A stretch of DNA of 64,000 bases from Martelella sp. HB161492 (GTDB lineage: Bacteria > Pseudomonadota > Alphaproteobacteria > Rhizobiales > Rhizobiaceae): assembly GCF_013184775.1 (NCBI RefSeq), contig NZ_JAATVV010000002.1, forward strand, positions 338,301 to 402,300. Reading direction: 5' to 3'. Position numbers and translations under genes: made by a program. Numbering within the stretch: the stretch's first letter is position 1; every line of letters starts with the position of its first letter. Positions 1 to 6,805 of the stretch are shown here, piece by piece. Under the pieces are notes generated by a model. The model was not told the origin of the DNA. It saw nothing but the letters and a program-made list of their open reading frames with translations, and searched no databases.

Positions 1-1
1 A

Positions 2-1192
2 GCCCGGCTCTATCCCTATCAGTGGAACTGGGATTCAGTCTTTGCCGCGCTCGGCTTTGCCACCTTCGACCGCAATCGCGCATGGGAGGAGATCGAGACG
101 CTGTTCTCCGGCCAGTGGGATGACGGCATGCTGCCGCATATCATCTTCCACAAGACCGATCCGGATTATTTTCCCGGCCCCGAACTGTGGCAGTCCAATA
201 CCGTGCCGCCAACCTCCGGCCATTCTCAGCCACCGGTCGCGGCAAGCGCAATCCTGAGCCTGATGCAGACCGGCGGCGCGATGGACCGGGCCCGGGCCAA
301 GGCGCTTTTGCCAAAGCTGATCGGCTATCACCGCTGGTTCCACCATTTCCGCGATCCGGACGACACCGGTGTCGTCGGCATTATTCACCCCTGGGAATCG
401 GGACGCGACAACTGCCCGGACTGGGATGTCGGCATGAATGCCATCGCGGTGCCTGATGATCTCGGCGATCTGCCGCGCCGCGACATCACCCATGTCGATC
501 CCTCGGAACGACCGACGGCGGAGCAATATAACCGCTACCTCACCATCGTGAAATTCGGGCATGACTGCCACTGGGATCACCTCGAGATCGCCCGCAACGG
601 CCCGTTTTTCATGGTTGACCCCTGTGTCCAGTTCGCGCTGATGCGGGCCGATCACGATCTGGCACAACTCGCCGATGAATTCGGTGCGCCGGGCATTCGC
701 AACGAGGCCGAGACCTGGATCAAGCGCGCCAAAGCGGGGTGTTCATCCTTCTGGAGCGAGGAGGCAGGCGGTTTTGTCGCCAAGGATCTGCGGTCCGGCA
801 CGCTTTCAACGGCGCTGACAAATGCCTCAGCCATGGCTTTCTACGCCGATGCCGGAACGGATGAACAGCGCCGCCGGCTGCTGTCAGAAATCACTGCCAT
901 TCTGGACGAATGCGTCTTCGGCTTCCCGAGCTGGGACCCGCGCGACAGCCGGTTTGAATCGCGGCGCTACTGGCGCGGCCCGATCTGGTCGGTCGTCAAT
1001 TACATGATCGCGATCGGCCTTGCCGAACAGGGACATGCGGCGCTGTCCGACCGGCTGCGCGACGACACAAGCCGCGTGGTCGAGCAATCCGGTTTTTATG
1101 AATATTTCGATCCGCTGACCGGCGAAGGACTGGGAGGCAAGCTGTTCACCTGGACGGCGGCCATTCACCTTGCCTGGGCGGACAAGGCTTGA
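2..1192 (+). CDS. GH63/MGH-like glycoside hydrolase, 3' part
   Basis: The reading frame is open from the first bases of the window, so the start lies upstream; 396 residues are visible. It begins with [17 protein letters not shown] and carries an [11 protein letters not shown] segment (about nt 388-425), both typical of the (alpha/alpha)6-barrel MGH1-like/GH63 hydrolases that cleave alpha-glycosides such as mannosylglycerate or glucosylglycerate. The C-terminus ([16 protein letters not shown]) also matches the usual family end, so the 3' end is intact. The stop lies 13 nt before the start of a sugar-type ABC ATPase, with GAGGAGA between them serving as that gene's ribosome binding site. This indicates one operon for uptake and intracellular hydrolysis of a glycoside. 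No signal peptide can be judged. The exact substrate cannot be read from the sequence; family assignment is fairly secure. Confidence 0.8.
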   Translation, partial: ARLYPYQWNWDSVFAALGFATFDRNRAWEEIETLFSGQWDDGMLPHIIFHKTDPDYFPGPELWQSNTVPPTSGHSQPPVAASAILSLMQTGGAMDRARAKALLPKLIGYHRWFHHFRDPDDTGVVGIIHPWESGRDNCPDWDVGMNAIAVPDDLGDLPRRDITHVDPSERPTAEQYNRYLTIVKFGHDCHWDHLEIARNGPFFMVDPCVQFALMRADHDLAQLADEFGAPGIRNEAETWIKRAKAGCSSFWSEEAGGFVAKDLRSGTLSTALTNASAMAFYADAGTDEQRRRLLSEITAILDECVFGFPSWDPRDSRFESRRYWRGPIWSVVNYMIAIGLAEQGHAALSDRLRDDTSRVVEQSGFYEYFDPLTGEGLGGKLFTWTAAIHLAWADKA

Positions 1193-1205
1193 GAGGAGAC
1201 ACGAC

Positions 1206-2258
1206 ATGGGTGCCATCCGGCTTGAAAATGTCGAAAAATGGTTTGGCGAGCTCCAGGTGATCAAGGGCATTGACCTTGAAATCGCCGATGGTGAATTCGT
1301 CATCTTTGTCGGCCCGTCCGGCTGCGGCAAGTCAACACTCCTGCGCATGATCTCCGGTCTTGAGGAGACAAGCCGCGGCCGCATCCTGCTCGATGGCGAC
1401 GATGTCACCGACCGCCTGCCCTCCGAACGCGGCCTGTCGATGGTGTTCCAGTCCTATGCGCTCTATCCGCATATGAATGTACGCGACAATATGGGCTTTG
1501 CGCTGAAAACCGCCGGCAGTCCGAAGGCCGAAATCGACGAAAAGGTCACGCGCGCTGCCGATATCCTGCGGCTGGATGACTATCTCGAGCGCCGCCCCAA
1601 GGCGCTTTCGGGCGGCCAGCGTCAGCGCGTGGCGATCGGCCGTGCCATTGTCCGCGAGCCGAAGGGCTTTCTGTTTGACGAACCGCTGTCCAACCTGGAC
1701 GCCGCACTGCGGGTTGAAATGCGCTTCGAGATCGCCCGCCTGCACGAAACGCTGGGCACGACCATGATCTATGTGACCCATGACCAGGTTGAGGCAATGA
1801 CGCTTGCCGACCGGATCGTGGTGCTGAAGGACGGGCAGATCATGCAGGTCGGCACGCCACGCGATCTCTATGAACGGCCGGACAATCTGTTCGTCGCCCA
1901 GTTCATCGGCTCGCCGAAAATGAACATCCTGCCCTGCACCACATCCGCGGGGCGTTTTGCCATTCCGGATCACGGCGGCGGCCCTCTTCCCGGCCAGAAG
2001 ATGGGTGAAGCCACCATGCTCGGCATAAGGCCCGAACATATTGATGTGGTCACACCCGGCGACGGCATGGTCCAAGGCCGGGTGGAGATTGCCGAATATC
2101 TCGGCTCCGACACCTTTCTCTATGTCGACTGCGGCACGGCAGGGCGGCTGATCGTCCGGGTTGCCGAAATCGAGCCCGGCATTCGCGGCCATGAGATCGG
2201 TCTTTCCTTCCGCACGCAGCATCTGCATTTCTTCGATGCGGCGGAACTGGCCCTTTGA
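1206..2258 (+). CDS. Sugar ABC transporter ATP-binding protein, UgpC/MalK family
   Basis: ATPase subunit of a CUT1-type carbohydrate importer, 350 residues, the usual size for MalK/UgpC/MsmK proteins. Walker [10 protein letters not shown] is at residues 36-44, a Q-loop FQSYALYPH at 81-89, signature LSGGQ at 134-138, Walker B FLFDEP at 155-160 and the switch His at 192 (THDQVEAM). The C-terminal third is the TOBE/OB regulatory domain (GIRPEHI near residue 280). The ATG at 1206 is chosen over an in-frame start at 1170 because GAGGAGA lies just upstream and the protein then starts at the family's usual N-terminus. It directly follows the GH63-like gene, so the imported sugar is probably that enzyme's substrate. 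Permease and binding-protein genes are not in the window and presumably lie upstream. Confidence 0.92.
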   Translation: MGAIRLENVEKWFGELQVIKGIDLEIADGEFVIFVGPSGCGKSTLLRMISGLEETSRGRILLDGDDVTDRLPSERGLSMVFQSYALYPHMNVRDNMGFALKTAGSPKAEIDEKVTRAADILRLDDYLERRPKALSGGQRQRVAIGRAIVREPKGFLFDEPLSNLDAALRVEMRFEIARLHETLGTTMIYVTHDQVEAMTLADRIVVLKDGQIMQVGTPRDLYERPDNLFVAQFIGSPKMNILPCTTSAGRFAIPDHGGGPLPGQKMGEATMLGIRPEHIDVVTPGDGMVQGRVEIAEYLGSDTFLYVDCGTAGRLIVRVAEIEPGIRGHEIGLSFRTQHLHFFDAAELAL

Positions 2259-2300
2259 TGCACGGCGCGAGATGAAGCCTTTTTTCCGGCCCGGCATTTT

Positions 2301-2325
2301 CCTATATTGTGTCCAGCAATATAGG
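2301..2325 (+). promoter_or_regulatory. Perfect 9-bp dyad over the ycjX ribosome binding site
   Basis: CCTATATTG and CAATATAGG form a perfect inverted repeat with a 7-nt spacer. The right arm ends in AGG, which runs into AGGAAAG, the Shine-Dalgarno sequence of the TTG-initiated ycjX gene at 2337. As RNA, the hairpin would mask part of the ribosome binding site; as DNA, it would be a typical operator near a promoter. No T-run follows, so it is not a terminator. No known regulator motif was recognised. Confidence 0.55.
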
Positions 2326-2336
2326 AAAGCCTGCCC

Positions 2337-3815
2337 TTGACGCCCCTCAGCATTTCCCTTGGCGACAGCGCCCGCATCGCGATCGACAACATTACCGACC
2401 GGGCCGGCGACATGATTCAGCCCACCCTGAGGCTCGGCGTGACCGGACTTTCGCGCGCAGGCAAGACCGTGTTCATCTCGGCCCTTGTGCATAATCTTCT
2501 GCATGGTGGACGCATGCCGATGTTCGAGGCGATGCGCGCCGGACGGATTGCGGCAACGCGGCTGGAAGAGCAGCCAGACGAACATATCGCCCGCTTCGAC
2601 TACGAAACCCATATCGAAAGGCTGCTTGACGAGCGCGTCTGGCCAGAATCCACCCGTGCCATTTCCGAATTGCGCCTGACGATTGAATTCGAAAGCACCA
2701 GTCGCTGGAACCGCCTATTGTCCCGTGGCAAGATCGCCATTGATATTGTTGATTATCCTGGAGAATGGCTGCTTGACCTGCCGCTGCTCGGCCAGGATTT
2801 CTTCGAATTTTCCCGCAAGACGCAGGCGCTGGCCAGCGAAGGCATCCGCGCCGATCTGGCGAAGGACTGGTTCGCTTTTGCCAAAGGCCTCGACTACAAC
2901 GCCCCGGCGGACGAGAAGACCGCGCGCCGTCTGTTCGAGATCTTCTCGGCCTATCTGGCGGCATGCCGGGCCGATGAGCGCTCGCTTTCGACATTGCCGC
3001 CGGGGCGCTTCCTGATGCCGGGCGATCTTGAGGGATCGCCGGCACTGACCTTTGCGCCACTCCCCGATCTGCCGGAAGGCCGGACCAGACGCGGCTCGCT
3101 TGCTGCCATGATGGAAAAGCGCTTCGAGGCCTATAAGGCCCATGTGGTCAAACCCTTCTTCCGCGATCATTTCGCAAGGCTGGATCGCCAGATCGTTCTG
3201 ATTGACGCGCTTCAGGCGCTGAGCCGCGGCAATGAGGCGGTCAGCGATCTCGAGCGGGCGCTGTCCGATGTGCTGGCCTGCTTCCGGCCCGGGCGCAACT
3301 CCTGGCTCTCAGCCCTTCTCGCCCGGCGGATCGACCGCGTGCTGATCGCGGCGACCAAGGCCGATCATCTGCATCACGAGAGCCATGACCGCCTGGAACG
3401 GCTGACCCGCAAGCTCGTTGACGATGCGGCAAAGCGGATCGGTGCCACTGGCGCCGGTATCGAGGTCATGGCGCTAGCTTCAGTGCGCGCCACCCGCGAG
3501 GCAACGGTGGAAAATGGCGCGACGATCCTGCCCGTGATCGTCGGCACCCCGATCGCAGGTGAGAAGATAGGCGGAGAATTGTTTGACGGTACCCGCAAGA
3601 CCGCCATTTTTCCGGGTGATCTGCCCGCCAATCCGGATGCCTTCTTCCGCATGCTGAAAAAGGGCGGCGCGCCGCAAAAGCCGCTGGCCGAAATCAACGC
3701 CATCCGGTTCCGCCCGCCGGAACTGGAACCGGCAGACGAAGGCGGCGATGTGACGATCCCGCATATCCGGCTTGACCGGGCACTGCAGTTTCTATTGGGA
3801 GACCGGCTGCGATGA
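2337..3815 (+). CDS. ycjX: YcjX family P-loop GTPase-like protein (DUF463)
   Basis: 492 residues, close to the usual length of the YcjX/DUF463 family, stress-associated P-loop NTPases often encoded with YcjF and, in enterics, with the phage-shock operon. The Walker A motif GLSRAGKT is at residues 37-44; DIVDYPGEWLLDLP near residue 135-150 resembles the family's DxPG (G3) region, and ATKAD near 340 resembles a guanine-specificity motif. The start is a TTG with AGGAAAG 7-8 nt upstream; the next in-frame ATG (2412) would remove the conserved N-terminal segment before the P-loop. It overlaps the next gene by 4 nt (ATGA), implying translational coupling. A perfect dyad covers its ribosome binding site. 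Physiological role in alphaproteobacteria is not established. Confidence 0.88.
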   Translation: MTPLSISLGDSARIAIDNITDRAGDMIQPTLRLGVTGLSRAGKTVFISALVHNLLHGGRMPMFEAMRAGRIAATRLEEQPDEHIARFDYETHIERLLDERVWPESTRAISELRLTIEFESTSRWNRLLSRGKIAIDIVDYPGEWLLDLPLLGQDFFEFSRKTQALASEGIRADLAKDWFAFAKGLDYNAPADEKTARRLFEIFSAYLAACRADERSLSTLPPGRFLMPGDLEGSPALTFAPLPDLPEGRTRRGSLAAMMEKRFEAYKAHVVKPFFRDHFARLDRQIVLIDALQALSRGNEAVSDLERALSDVLACFRPGRNSWLSALLARRIDRVLIAATKADHLHHESHDRLERLTRKLVDDAAKRIGATGAGIEVMALASVRATREATVENGATILPVIVGTPIAGEKIGGELFDGTRKTAIFPGDLPANPDAFFRMLKKGGAPQKPLAEINAIRFRPPELEPADEGGDVTIPHIRLDRALQFLLGDRLR

Positions 3816-4900
3816 GCGACCAGAAAGACAGCCGCCGGCCGGCCGCCTTTGATCTTGAAGGTGCCGAAAAGAAGAGTGAGGCAGCACCTGCAGAACCGCG
3901 CCGGCCGCAGCATTTCGAAACGCCATCGGTGCGGCTGACACCGGATGAGGATGATCCCTTCATCCGCGAGGCGATGGCGGCGGAACAAGACGACGTCGTC
4001 ACCATGCAGAAGCGGCGCTTCACATTCACCAAGCTCGCCGCCCTTGCCTTCTCGATCGTGCTCAGCCTGGCGATCGGCCTGGCGCTCGATGATCTGGTAC
4101 GCAGTCTGTTTGAGCGCGCCCCCTGGCTCGGCTGGCTGGCCCTTGGCGCAGTGGTCGTCGGTGTTGCCGCCGTTCTGGTTGTTCTGGTGCGCGAGGCGAT
4201 CGCCATCTTCCGCCTTGGCGCGATCCAGCACATCAAGCTCAGGGCCGCAGAGGCCCATGGCGGCGCCGAGCCGAAGAAAGCCCGCACCGTCGTTCATGAG
4301 CTCGAAGCGCTGCTGTCTCACAAGCCCGAGACCGCGCGCGGCCGCGAGCGCCTGAAACAGACCGAAGACGAGATTGTCGACGCACCGCAACTGATCGAGC
4401 TTGCCGAACGCGAATTGATGAGCCCGCTCGACCTCAAGGCCCGCAGCCTGATCGTCGGCGCTTCCAAACGCGTCTCCGTCGTCACCGCCGTCAGCCCGCG
4501 TGCGGTCGTTGACCTTGCTTATGTCGCCTATGAATCCATCCGCCTCGTACGGGCCATGGCCGAGCTTTATGGTGGCCGTCCGGGCTCACTCGGCATGTTC
4601 CGGCTGGTGCGTGACGTGCTGGCCCATCTCGCGGTCACCGGATCGATTGCGGTCGGCGACGGCCTTGTGCAGCAGGTACTGGGTCACGGCATCGCCTCGA
4701 AACTCTCCGCCCGCTTTGGCGAAGGCGTCATCAACGGGTTGATGACGGCGCGAATCGGCATTGCCGCCATGGATCTTTGCCGCCCCATGCCATTCCGCGC
4801 ATTGAAGCGCCCCGGTATCGGCGATTTCATCGGCGATCTGGCACCCGGTGCGAAACGCGACCTTGAAGGACGGCCCGATCCGGGCAACACCAAGTCTTAA
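3812..4900 (+). CDS. ycjF: YcjF-like membrane protein (TIGR01620/DUF697)
   Basis: 362 residues. An acidic, proline-containing N-terminal cytoplasmic region (about 1-65) is followed by two closely spaced membrane segments (about 70-95 and 100-130), then a long alpha-helical C-terminal half containing the DUF697 signature region (SPRAVVDLAYVAYESIRLVR, near 230). This is the standard partner of YcjX. The 4-nt overlap with ycjX fixes the ATG start at 3812. Family members are inner-membrane proteins of unknown biochemical activity that co-occur with YcjX and envelope-stress genes. Assignment by family architecture and neighbour is strong; function is only inferred. Confidence 0.88.
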   Translation: MSDQKDSRRPAAFDLEGAEKKSEAAPAEPRRPQHFETPSVRLTPDEDDPFIREAMAAEQDDVVTMQKRRFTFTKLAALAFSIVLSLAIGLALDDLVRSLFERAPWLGWLALGAVVVGVAAVLVVLVREAIAIFRLGAIQHIKLRAAEAHGGAEPKKARTVVHELEALLSHKPETARGRERLKQTEDEIVDAPQLIELAERELMSPLDLKARSLIVGASKRVSVVTAVSPRAVVDLAYVAYESIRLVRAMAELYGGRPGSLGMFRLVRDVLAHLAVTGSIAVGDGLVQQVLGHGIASKLSARFGEGVINGLMTARIGIAAMDLCRPMPFRALKRPGIGDFIGDLAPGAKRDLEGRPDPGNTKS

Positions 4901-4977
4901 CCAATCGCAGGCATGCTCTGAGCTCCGAAACGGCCGAAACCGGTCGCCCACGCCTTGACTGTGAGCGGGAGATGACC

Positions 4978-5517
4978 ATGCCGACATTCAGGTCCGGAAC
5001 GATCCGGCTTGCTGCCGTTGCCCTGCTGATAAGCAGCCTTCCAGCCAGGGCGGAATCCGAAGGCAGCAGCTTTTTCACCGCCGTCGCCGGTGCATGGTCA
5101 GGCAAGGGCGAAATCATCGAAGGCACGATGAAGGGAAAGCGCTTTTCCTGTTTTCTCGATGGCACTCCGCTTGCCGGCCAGCAGACTGGCTTCTCGCTTA
5201 ACGGCAGCTGCAGATCGGGCCTGTTCAGCAAGCATGTCGAGGCGATCTTCGAAAAGGACGATCAGGGCTTTACCGGGCGCTTCCTCGATGGCGCCGATGG
5301 CGAAGGTCTCGACGTCACCGGCGGCAGCGTCACCCCCCGTCAGGCCGTCCTGGATATCAGCCGCGAGAATATCGACGGCGCGCTGATCACCACACTTGAC
5401 GGTGATGACAGACTCAACATCACCATTTCACTGTTTGGCGCTTCCCGGCTCATCCCCGTGATCGAACTGTCGATGGAACGGACGCTCGATTCTCATACCG
5501 TTGGCGCAATCAGGTAA
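4978..5517 (+). CDS. Small exported hypothetical protein
   Basis: 179 residues with a clear Sec signal peptide: positively charged N-terminus (R5, R10), hydrophobic core LAAVALLISS, and an ARA-ESE cleavage site after about residue 25. The mature part is rich in beta-strand-forming residues and contains two cysteines (near FSCFLDG and NGSCRSG) that could form a disulfide in the periplasm. Two in-frame ATGs occur (4972 and 4978); the second has GGGAG at good spacing, so it is preferred. It lies 77 nt after ycjF on the same strand and may be cotranscribed. I do not recognise a named family with confidence; similar small periplasmic proteins are common in rhizobia. Confidence 0.75.
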   Translation: MPTFRSGTIRLAAVALLISSLPARAESEGSSFFTAVAGAWSGKGEIIEGTMKGKRFSCFLDGTPLAGQQTGFSLNGSCRSGLFSKHVEAIFEKDDQGFTGRFLDGADGEGLDVTGGSVTPRQAVLDISRENIDGALITTLDGDDRLNITISLFGASRLIPVIELSMERTLDSHTVGAIR

Positions 5518-5794
5518 GGGCCAGAAAAACAACCAGAGATCAACGTCAACAAAATTTTCACAACCCAAAAAAAGCACCAAAATACCTGAAACAATCAGAC
5601 TAGATTAAAAACAACCATTCGTTGAAATTTCTCGCCAGTTATGCGTATTTTTGACAAAGACAACGCAAGCATAACCGTAAAAATAGCAATCGAGGATTAC
5701 ATTATATTTTGCGTCAACTTTACCGACGCATGCACTGCGAATTTTTTTTCTTAGATAACCTTGCTATCGCCACAAAGAGCCCTATTACTAATAG
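5518..5794. other. AT-rich intergenic stretch upstream of candidate sRNA
   Basis: Strikingly AT-rich compared with the flanking genes and without a convincing gene; a short open frame at 5709-5954 lacks coding character. It contains one copy of ATGCACTGC at 5730-5738, repeated at 5802-5810, and a possible promoter for the downstream RNA (TTGCTA at 5761-5766, 16 nt, TATTAC at 5783-5788). Confidence 0.6.
5761..5788 (+). promoter_or_regulatory. Possible sigma70-type promoter of candidate sRNA
   Basis: TTGCTA (5761-5766) and TATTAC (5783-5788), separated by 16 nt, resemble alphaproteobacterial housekeeping promoter elements and would place transcription start near 5795, just before the structured region. 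Matched by eye only. Confidence 0.4.
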
Positions 5795-5915
5795 TAACCC
5801 GATGCACTGCATCGTTTATTTTGACGCGCCGGAAAATCCTACGGATTTTCAGCCCCTGAAGAACGGCGCGTCTTTGCCTCGCTTTTCGTTCCCCCATCGG
5901 AAAGCGAGGCTTTTT
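5795..5915 (+). ncRNA. Candidate structured small RNA
   Basis: About 120 nt with no open reading frame of coding character. Three nested or successive structures are visible. A palindrome GATGCAcTGCATC lies at 5801-5813. A long-range stem pairs GACGCGCCG (5823-5831) with CGGCGCGTC (5864-5872) and encloses a perfect hairpin GAAAATCC-tac-GGATTTTC (5832-5850). A classic Rho-independent terminator follows at 5876-5915. The nearest upstream plus-strand gene ends at 5517 and the next gene is on the other strand, so the terminator is otherwise an orphan. This arrangement is typical of rhizobial trans-acting sRNAs; I cannot assign a known family from memory. A regulatory leader is unlikely because no plus-strand gene follows for over 800 nt. 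Confidence 0.55.
5876..5915 (+). terminator. Rho-independent terminator of candidate sRNA
   Basis: GCCTCGCTTT (5876-5885) pairs perfectly with AAAGCGAGGC (5901-5910), followed by TTTTT. The T-run is only on the plus strand, so it does not serve the ferredoxin gene that converges from the right. The loop contains CCCCC, an exposed C-rich stretch of the kind used by sRNAs to pair with ribosome binding sites. Confidence 0.85.
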
Positions 5916-5956
5916 CATGCGCCATTTACAGGAACGGACCCCGTCTTGTGCTGAAA

Positions 5957-6277
5957 TCAGCCTTGACGTTCGGGAACGCGCACGACCAGGCCATCGAAAG
6001 CGCCAGTCATCTTGATCTGACAGGAGAGCCGCGAGTTCGGGCGGACGTCGAAGGCGAAATCGAGCATGTCTTCTTCCATCGGCTCAGGCTCGCCGACCTT
6101 CTCGATCCAGGCCTCGTCAACATAGACGTGACAGGTTGCGCAGGCGCAGGCGCCGCCGCATTCGGCCTCGATACCCGGCACGCTGTTGCGAACCGCGTTT
6201 TCCATGACGGTAGACCCTTCCTGCACGTCGAGTTCATAAGGCGTGTCGTCATTGGCGATGATTGTCAGTTTCAGCAT
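5957..6277 (-). CDS. [2Fe-2S] ferredoxin, adrenodoxin type
   Basis: 106 residues, standard for bacterial adrenodoxin/putidaredoxin-type ferredoxins that pass single electrons between a reductase and an acceptor such as Fe-S assembly proteins or oxygenases. Four cluster ligands fit the C-x5-C-x2-C...C pattern: Cys40, Cys46, Cys49 and Cys86 ([12 protein letters not shown] and RLSCQI). An extra Cys44 sits inside the loop. The acidic helix [12 protein letters not shown] (about 63-74) is the usual partner-docking surface. It is a single-gene unit transcribed toward the candidate sRNA. A plausible promoter lies 40-75 nt upstream. It may serve the suf system far away in this window, but that is inference. 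Confidence 0.93.
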   Translation of the reverse strand: MLKLTIIANDDTPYELDVQEGSTVMENAVRNSVPGIEAECGGACACATCHVYVDEAWIEKVGEPEPMEEDMLDFAFDVRPNSRLSCQIKMTGAFDGLVVRVPERQG

Positions 6278-6323
6278 TTTAAGGACTTCCGCATTATTTT
6301 AGTGGCAGACATGTTTATGCGCC

Positions 6324-6352
6324 TAATTCAGGGAATTCGGGGAAACAGTCAA
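6324..6352 (-). promoter_or_regulatory. Possible promoter of the ferredoxin gene
   Basis: Read on the minus strand: TTGACT (6352-6347), a 17-nt spacer, then GAATTA (6329-6324). Start of transcription would be near 6317, giving a leader of about 40 nt before the ferredoxin ATG. Spacing and -35 match are good; the -10 is only fair. Confidence 0.45.
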
Positions 6353-6744
6353 TATAATATGGGTGGTCCAGCGACCGCTTTCGACCCGTCCACAGCTCAG
6401 AACCGTGAACGAAGCAAAGGCCTCACAAAAGGCGTATTATGGTTAATATTTGTTAAACGTCGGAATTTGATTGGTTTTTGGACACTGGAATTCCGTTTGG
6501 GGCCGTCCAGCCCGCAAGCCCCTGCTCCTGAACACCGGATCCTTGTTGTATGGATTTTGTGAATATGTCATTAGAAAACAGGGTAATCCCTTGAAATAGC
6601 AGACATTTGCCGTTTCAACAGGTTCCAGGCAGGTTCTCCGGGCTCCTGCGAAGACGGCAGAAGGCCATCTTCTCAAAGGTTCCGGCGCGTATCGGAAGGG
6701 GAATCTCCCCGGTCGGGCGTGAAGCAGTAGAGGAAATGATCCGA
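6353..6744. other. Intergenic region between ferredoxin and the giant gene
   Basis: No gene with coding character is seen. The left part is AT-rich and includes TTAATATTTGTTAA (6443-6456), a TTAA pair with a 6-nt spacer. The right part is GC-richer and presumably carries the promoter and leader of the divergent downstream gene. Confidence 0.5.
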
Positions 6745-6789
6745 ACGCGATCCAGCCCTTCAATGGGGCTGGCTGGCTGCGGATCGCGT
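6745..6789 (+). promoter_or_regulatory. Leader hairpin before the giant polar-growth gene
   Basis: ACGCGATCC (6745-6753) pairs perfectly with GGATCGCGT (6781-6789), and inside it AGCCC (6754-6758) pairs with GGGCT (6766-6770). The structure ends 5 nt before the GAGG ribosome binding site (6795-6798). There is no T-run, so a role in mRNA stability or translation control is more likely than termination. Confidence 0.45.
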
Positions 6790-6805
6790 GTCACGAGGCG
6801 TATTC

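Noticed and set aside
5709-5954. An 81-residue open frame in the AT-rich gap
   Set aside because: No ribosome site, poor codon use, and it runs through the terminator hairpin.
6443-6456. TTAA-N6-TTAA as a CtrA box upstream of the giant gene
   Set aside because: The CtrA consensus needs a 7-nt spacer. The site has 6 and is 350 nt from the start, so I do not call it.
6443-6763. A 106-residue minus-strand frame upstream of the ferredoxin gene
   Set aside because: No ribosome site or recognisable family; crosses the leader hairpin of the giant gene.
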